Below, in pieces: positions 61,378-64,000 of a stretch of 64,000 nucleotides of DNA. The translations under genes were made by a program, and so were the position numbers. The DNA lies in contig NZ_BSOS01000067.1 in NCBI RefSeq assembly GCF_030160635.1, positions 248,001 through 312,000 on the forward strand, given 5' to 3'. The number at the start of each line of letters is the position of its first letter. Position 1 is the first letter of the stretch. The notes beneath the pieces are model-generated. The model saw nothing but the letters and a program-made list of their open reading frames with translations, was not told where the DNA came from and did not search any database. This DNA is from Acidocella aquatica (GTDB lineage: Bacteria; Pseudomonadota; Alphaproteobacteria; Acetobacterales; Acetobacteraceae).

Positions 61378-62937
61378 GTGCGCGCCGGGGGCGGCGCGGC
61401 CGGAGGGTTTGTGCAGGAACAGCGCCACGGCGCTGGCGGCGACCATGCCGGTACCCAGCATGGCGAAGGCGTCGCCATACGCCAGATAAAACGACTGCGC
61501 CTGCACGCTGCGCCCCAGGGCCAGGATGGCGGCGTGGCGGGCGCTCTGGGGGGCCACCATGCCGCGCGTGGCGAAATAGTGTTGTAGCAGGCCCAGGCGC
61601 TGGCGGGTGGCCGGGTTGAGCAGGCTGATATGGGGCATTATGATCGCGGAATGGAATTTTTCGCGGTTGGTGACAAAGGTCTGGACCACCGCGATGCCGA
61701 TGGCGCCGCCGAGATTGCGCAGCATGTTGAAGAGGGAAGACGCCGAACCCGCATCCCGGAACGGAATGCCGGCGGTGACGATCTGGGTGATCGGCGGGAA
61801 AACCAGTGCCTGACCGACGGCGCGGATGATATTGGGGATGAGCAGCTGCGGGCCGCTGTCGTCGGGCCCCAGATGCATGTTCATGAAGGAGCTGATGGCG
61901 AACAGGATGAAACCGGTGAGCAGCAGGCGCCGGGAGTCGAACAGGCGCATCAGATAGGGCATGAAGGGTATGATGAGGAGCTGGGGCAGGCCGATCCAGG
62001 CCATGACCATGCCGGTCTGGCGGGCGCCGTAGCCATGCGCCTCGGCCAGATAGATGGGGATAAGATAAACCGCGGCATACAGCACGAAACCGAGCAGCGT
62101 GTTGCAGATGCTGGAAAGCGCGAAATTGCGCCGCGCGAACAGGCGCAGGTTGAGCAGCGGCGCCTTGTTGCCTGGCCGCAGCTCCTGAAACAGAAACAAG
62201 CTTAATGAAACGGCGGAGATAATGGAGAGGCGTGTGATGAAGGACGAGCCGAACCAGTCATCCTTATTGCCCTCCTCCAGCACCACCTGCAGCGTCCCCA
62301 GCCCGAGGCCCATGCTGACAATGCCCAGCCAGTCGCCCTTGGCGAATTTTTTGAGCTGCATCGGCGCCGGGGCCAGGCCCCAGATGAGCGCGCTCAGCAT
62401 GACCGCGCCTGGCACCAGGTTGAGGAAGAAAATATAACGCCAACCGTAAACATCGGTGATGAGGCCGCCAATGGAGGGGCCGATGGCCGGAGCAAAGGTG
62501 GCCGAAAGCGCGCTGCCGGCGAAACCGATGGGGCGCACATGCTCGGGCAGCAATGTGATGACGCACATCAGCGCCAGCGGGATGAGCACGCCGCCGGAAA
62601 AGCCCTGGATCGCACGCAGCGTCACCATCTCGGGGAAATTGGTCGCGAGGCCGCAGGCGACAGAAAACAGCAGAAACATCACGGTACTGCCGATTAAATA
62701 CCGGCGCAGCGAAAAAACCTCTGACAGCCAGCCCGATAAAGGAATCACGGTGATCTCGCCCACCAGATAGGCGGTCGAAATCCAGCCGCCATTATCCAGC
62801 CCCGTGCCGATGCCGCCCTGAATATCGGGCAGCGAGGTGTTCACCACCTGAATATTCAAAATCGCCATGAACGCGCCAATCAAGGCCCCGCCGACCGCCA
62901 CCCGTGTCCGTAACGGAACAGTGCTGGGCACGATCAC
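61375..62937 (-). CDS. emrB: EmrB/QacA-type MFS efflux pump (DHA2)
   Basis: 520 residues and 14 predicted membrane segments. MFS motif A-like SGWLSEVFSLRRYL, motif C region GPSIGGLITDVYGWRYIFFLN and N-terminal FMAILNIQVVNTSLPDI are typical of DHA2 pumps. GTG start overlaps the emrA stop (GTGA). With EmrA and an outer-membrane channel it exports hydrophobic drugs or acids. Gene symbol is by family. Confidence 0.9.
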   Translation of the reverse strand: MIVPSTVPLRTRVAVGGALIGAFMAILNIQVVNTSLPDIQGGIGTGLDNGGWISTAYLVGEITVIPLSGWLSEVFSLRRYLIGSTVMFLLFSVACGLATNFPEMVTLRAIQGFSGGVLIPLALMCVITLLPEHVRPIGFAGSALSATFAPAIGPSIGGLITDVYGWRYIFFLNLVPGAVMLSALIWGLAPAPMQLKKFAKGDWLGIVSMGLGLGTLQVVLEEGNKDDWFGSSFITRLSIISAVSLSLFLFQELRPGNKAPLLNLRLFARRNFALSSICNTLLGFVLYAAVYLIPIYLAEAHGYGARQTGMVMAWIGLPQLLIIPFMPYLMRLFDSRRLLLTGFILFAISSFMNMHLGPDDSGPQLLIPNIIRAVGQALVFPPITQIVTAGIPFRDAGSASSLFNMLRNLGGAIGIAVVQTFVTNREKFHSAIIMPHISLLNPATRQRLGLLQHYFATRGMVAPQSARHAAILALGRSVQAQSFYLAYGDAFAMLGTGMVAASAVALFLHKPSGRAAPGAH

Positions 62938-63947
62938 GGTTCCGGGCGGGTGTTGATGGTTGGCTCGACCGAGAGGCCGGGGCGCAGGGCGCCGATTGCG
63001 GCAGGGGTCAGGTTGAGGACGATTTTAACCGGGACACGCTGGATGACCTTGGTGAAGTTGCCGGTGGCGTTATCCGGCGGCAGGAGCGCGAATTCCTGGG
63101 CGGAGGCCGGGGCGATGGAGTCGACGGTTCCGGTGACTTTCAGATCGGGGAAGGCATCCACGGTAAGGCTGACGGGCTGGCCCGGCTGGATGCTGGTGAT
63201 CTGGTTTTCCTTGTAGTTGGCGATGACATAGACCTGGGAAAGCGGCACGACGGCCATGATCTGGGTGCCGGGCTGCAGGTAGTCGCCCACGGCGACAGAT
63301 TTGGCGCCGATCGTGCCATCGAACGGGCTGGTGATTTTGGTATGGCTGAGGTCGAGCGCGGCCTGGGTGGCGGCGGCGCTGGCCTGGGCGAGCGATGCCT
63401 TGAGAACGTCAACCTCGGTGATGGCCCCCTCGAGCGCGGCCTGGCCGGCGCTGAGGGTGGCCTGGGCGATGGTGAGGTCGCTATTGGCCTGTTCGCGCGC
63501 CTGTTCGGGGCTGGCGCCTGAGGCTGAGAGGCTGGCGTAGCGGTGCTGGTTTTTTTGGGCGAAGGCGAGGCGGGCCGCATCGCCCTGAATCTGCGCCTGC
63601 GCCGCGGCGATTTTGGCCTGTTGGAGGGTGAGTTGGGCCGCCGCGGTGATCTGGGCGGCGCGGGCGGCGGCGCGGGCGATCTGGTAGTCGCGCGGGTCGA
63701 GGCTCACGAGCAGGTCGCCCTGGTGGACGTTCTGGCCGTCGCGCACGGCGACGCCGGTGACATAACCGCTGATTTTCGGGGCGATGAGGCTGGAGTCCGC
63801 CGCGATATAGGCATCATCGGTGCTGACGAGATATTGCCCGATGAGCAGGTAGTGGACCAGCCAGGCGAGGAAGGCGATGAGGGCAATGACGCCGGCCGCG
63901 ACAAAGGGCCAGCGTTTGGCGGGGGGCGATGCAGTCACGTCAGACAC
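62934..63947 (-). CDS. emrA: EmrA/HlyD-type membrane fusion protein
   Basis: 337 residues from GTG 63947, with AAGGGG about 5 nt upstream; TTG 63962 is the longer option. One membrane helix (about 16-40), STDDAYIAADSSLIAPKISGYV (lipoyl half), a long Ala/Gln-rich helical hairpin (75-200), KITSPFDGTIGAKSV (second lipoyl half) and the beta-barrel part. Periplasmic adaptor between the MFS pump and an outer-membrane channel. The 53 bp to the window end hold nothing recognised. Confidence 0.9.
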   Translation of the reverse strand: MSDVTASPPAKRWPFVAAGVIALIAFLAWLVHYLLIGQYLVSTDDAYIAADSSLIAPKISGYVTGVAVRDGQNVHQGDLLVSLDPRDYQIARAAARAAQITAAAQLTLQQAKIAAAQAQIQGDAARLAFAQKNQHRYASLSASGASPEQAREQANSDLTIAQATLSAGQAALEGAITEVDVLKASLAQASAAATQAALDLSHTKITSPFDGTIGAKSVAVGDYLQPGTQIMAVVPLSQVYVIANYKENQITSIQPGQPVSLTVDAFPDLKVTGTVDSIAPASAQEFALLPPDNATGNFTKVIQRVPVKIVLNLTPAAIGALRPGLSVEPTINTRPEP

Positions 63948-64000
63948 AGGAACCCCTTGCAATCATTATGGTTCCGCAGATGGGGCCGCCCCCGGAAATT

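Overview
The window is about 64 kb of GC-rich chromosomal DNA from an alphaproteobacterium, most likely a member of the Acetobacteraceae (Acidocella/Acidiphilium-like). The evidence is a CcrM-type GANTC methyltransferase, a split F0 cluster atpI-atpB-atpE-atpF'-atpF, CarD, a glnBA operon with a sigma-54 promoter, MutL with an endonuclease motif, and tandem Hint-domain proteins. The genus is an inference. No rRNA genes, CRISPR array, prophage or transposase were seen. There is one tRNA (His).

Layout. 1-1663: end of ftsX, then ydcF-like and plsC. 1667-4297: hairpin repeats and two paralogous Hint-domain genes. 4456-7484: HtrA-type protease, divergent mrp and holC. 7598-10035: F0 ATP synthase operon. 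10225-19473: amino-acid binding protein, SUV3-like helicase with an S4 protein, ferredoxin, CarD, CcrM, RNase HII, TadA, class-I amidotransferase-like hydrolase, RluB, RsmD. 19474-20454: a lower-GC pocket with a small lipoprotein and REP-like repeats. 20455-29405: mutL, a PAS-GGDEF-EAL protein, tRNA-His, an aminotransferase, glnBA, an SDH-L type shikimate dehydrogenase, rimP. 29449-39711: nusA-ylxR-infB-rbfA, Sua5, a Nudix protein, an Atm1-type ABC exporter, rpmB, arfB.

Two accessory systems stand out. The first (39824-45720) looks like a secreted functional-amyloid system of the Fap type. It has a coiled-coil plus beta-barrel outer-membrane protein, an Asn/Ser/Thr/Gly-rich secreted protein, smaller secreted proteins carrying double-glycine cleavage motifs behind Sec signals, a stand-alone periplasmic C39 protease, and a sigma-54 activator without a sensor domain. 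A good -24/-12 promoter lies ahead of the major secreted protein, and a strong terminator follows that gene.

The second (46450-61316) is a bacterial microcompartment locus. It has one BMC-H, one BMC-P and two BMC-T shell proteins, a CoA-acylating aldehyde dehydrogenase with a C-terminal targeting helix, a class-III aminotransferase-fold phospholyase, an APH-fold kinase, an SDR, an APC permease and a DeoR regulator. This enzyme set matches the aminoacetone / 1-amino-2-propanol metabolosome (RMM type) known from mycobacteria and rhodococci. Here it is joined by an FGGY kinase with atypical active-site residues, a GlpD-type dehydrogenase, an isochorismatase-family hydrolase and a TIM-barrel protein. 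An EmrAB-type efflux pair closes the window.

A family of intergenic hairpin repeats (modules A and B) is scattered across the window. The arms of module A change in a compensatory way between copies, which argues that the folded structure is what is kept.
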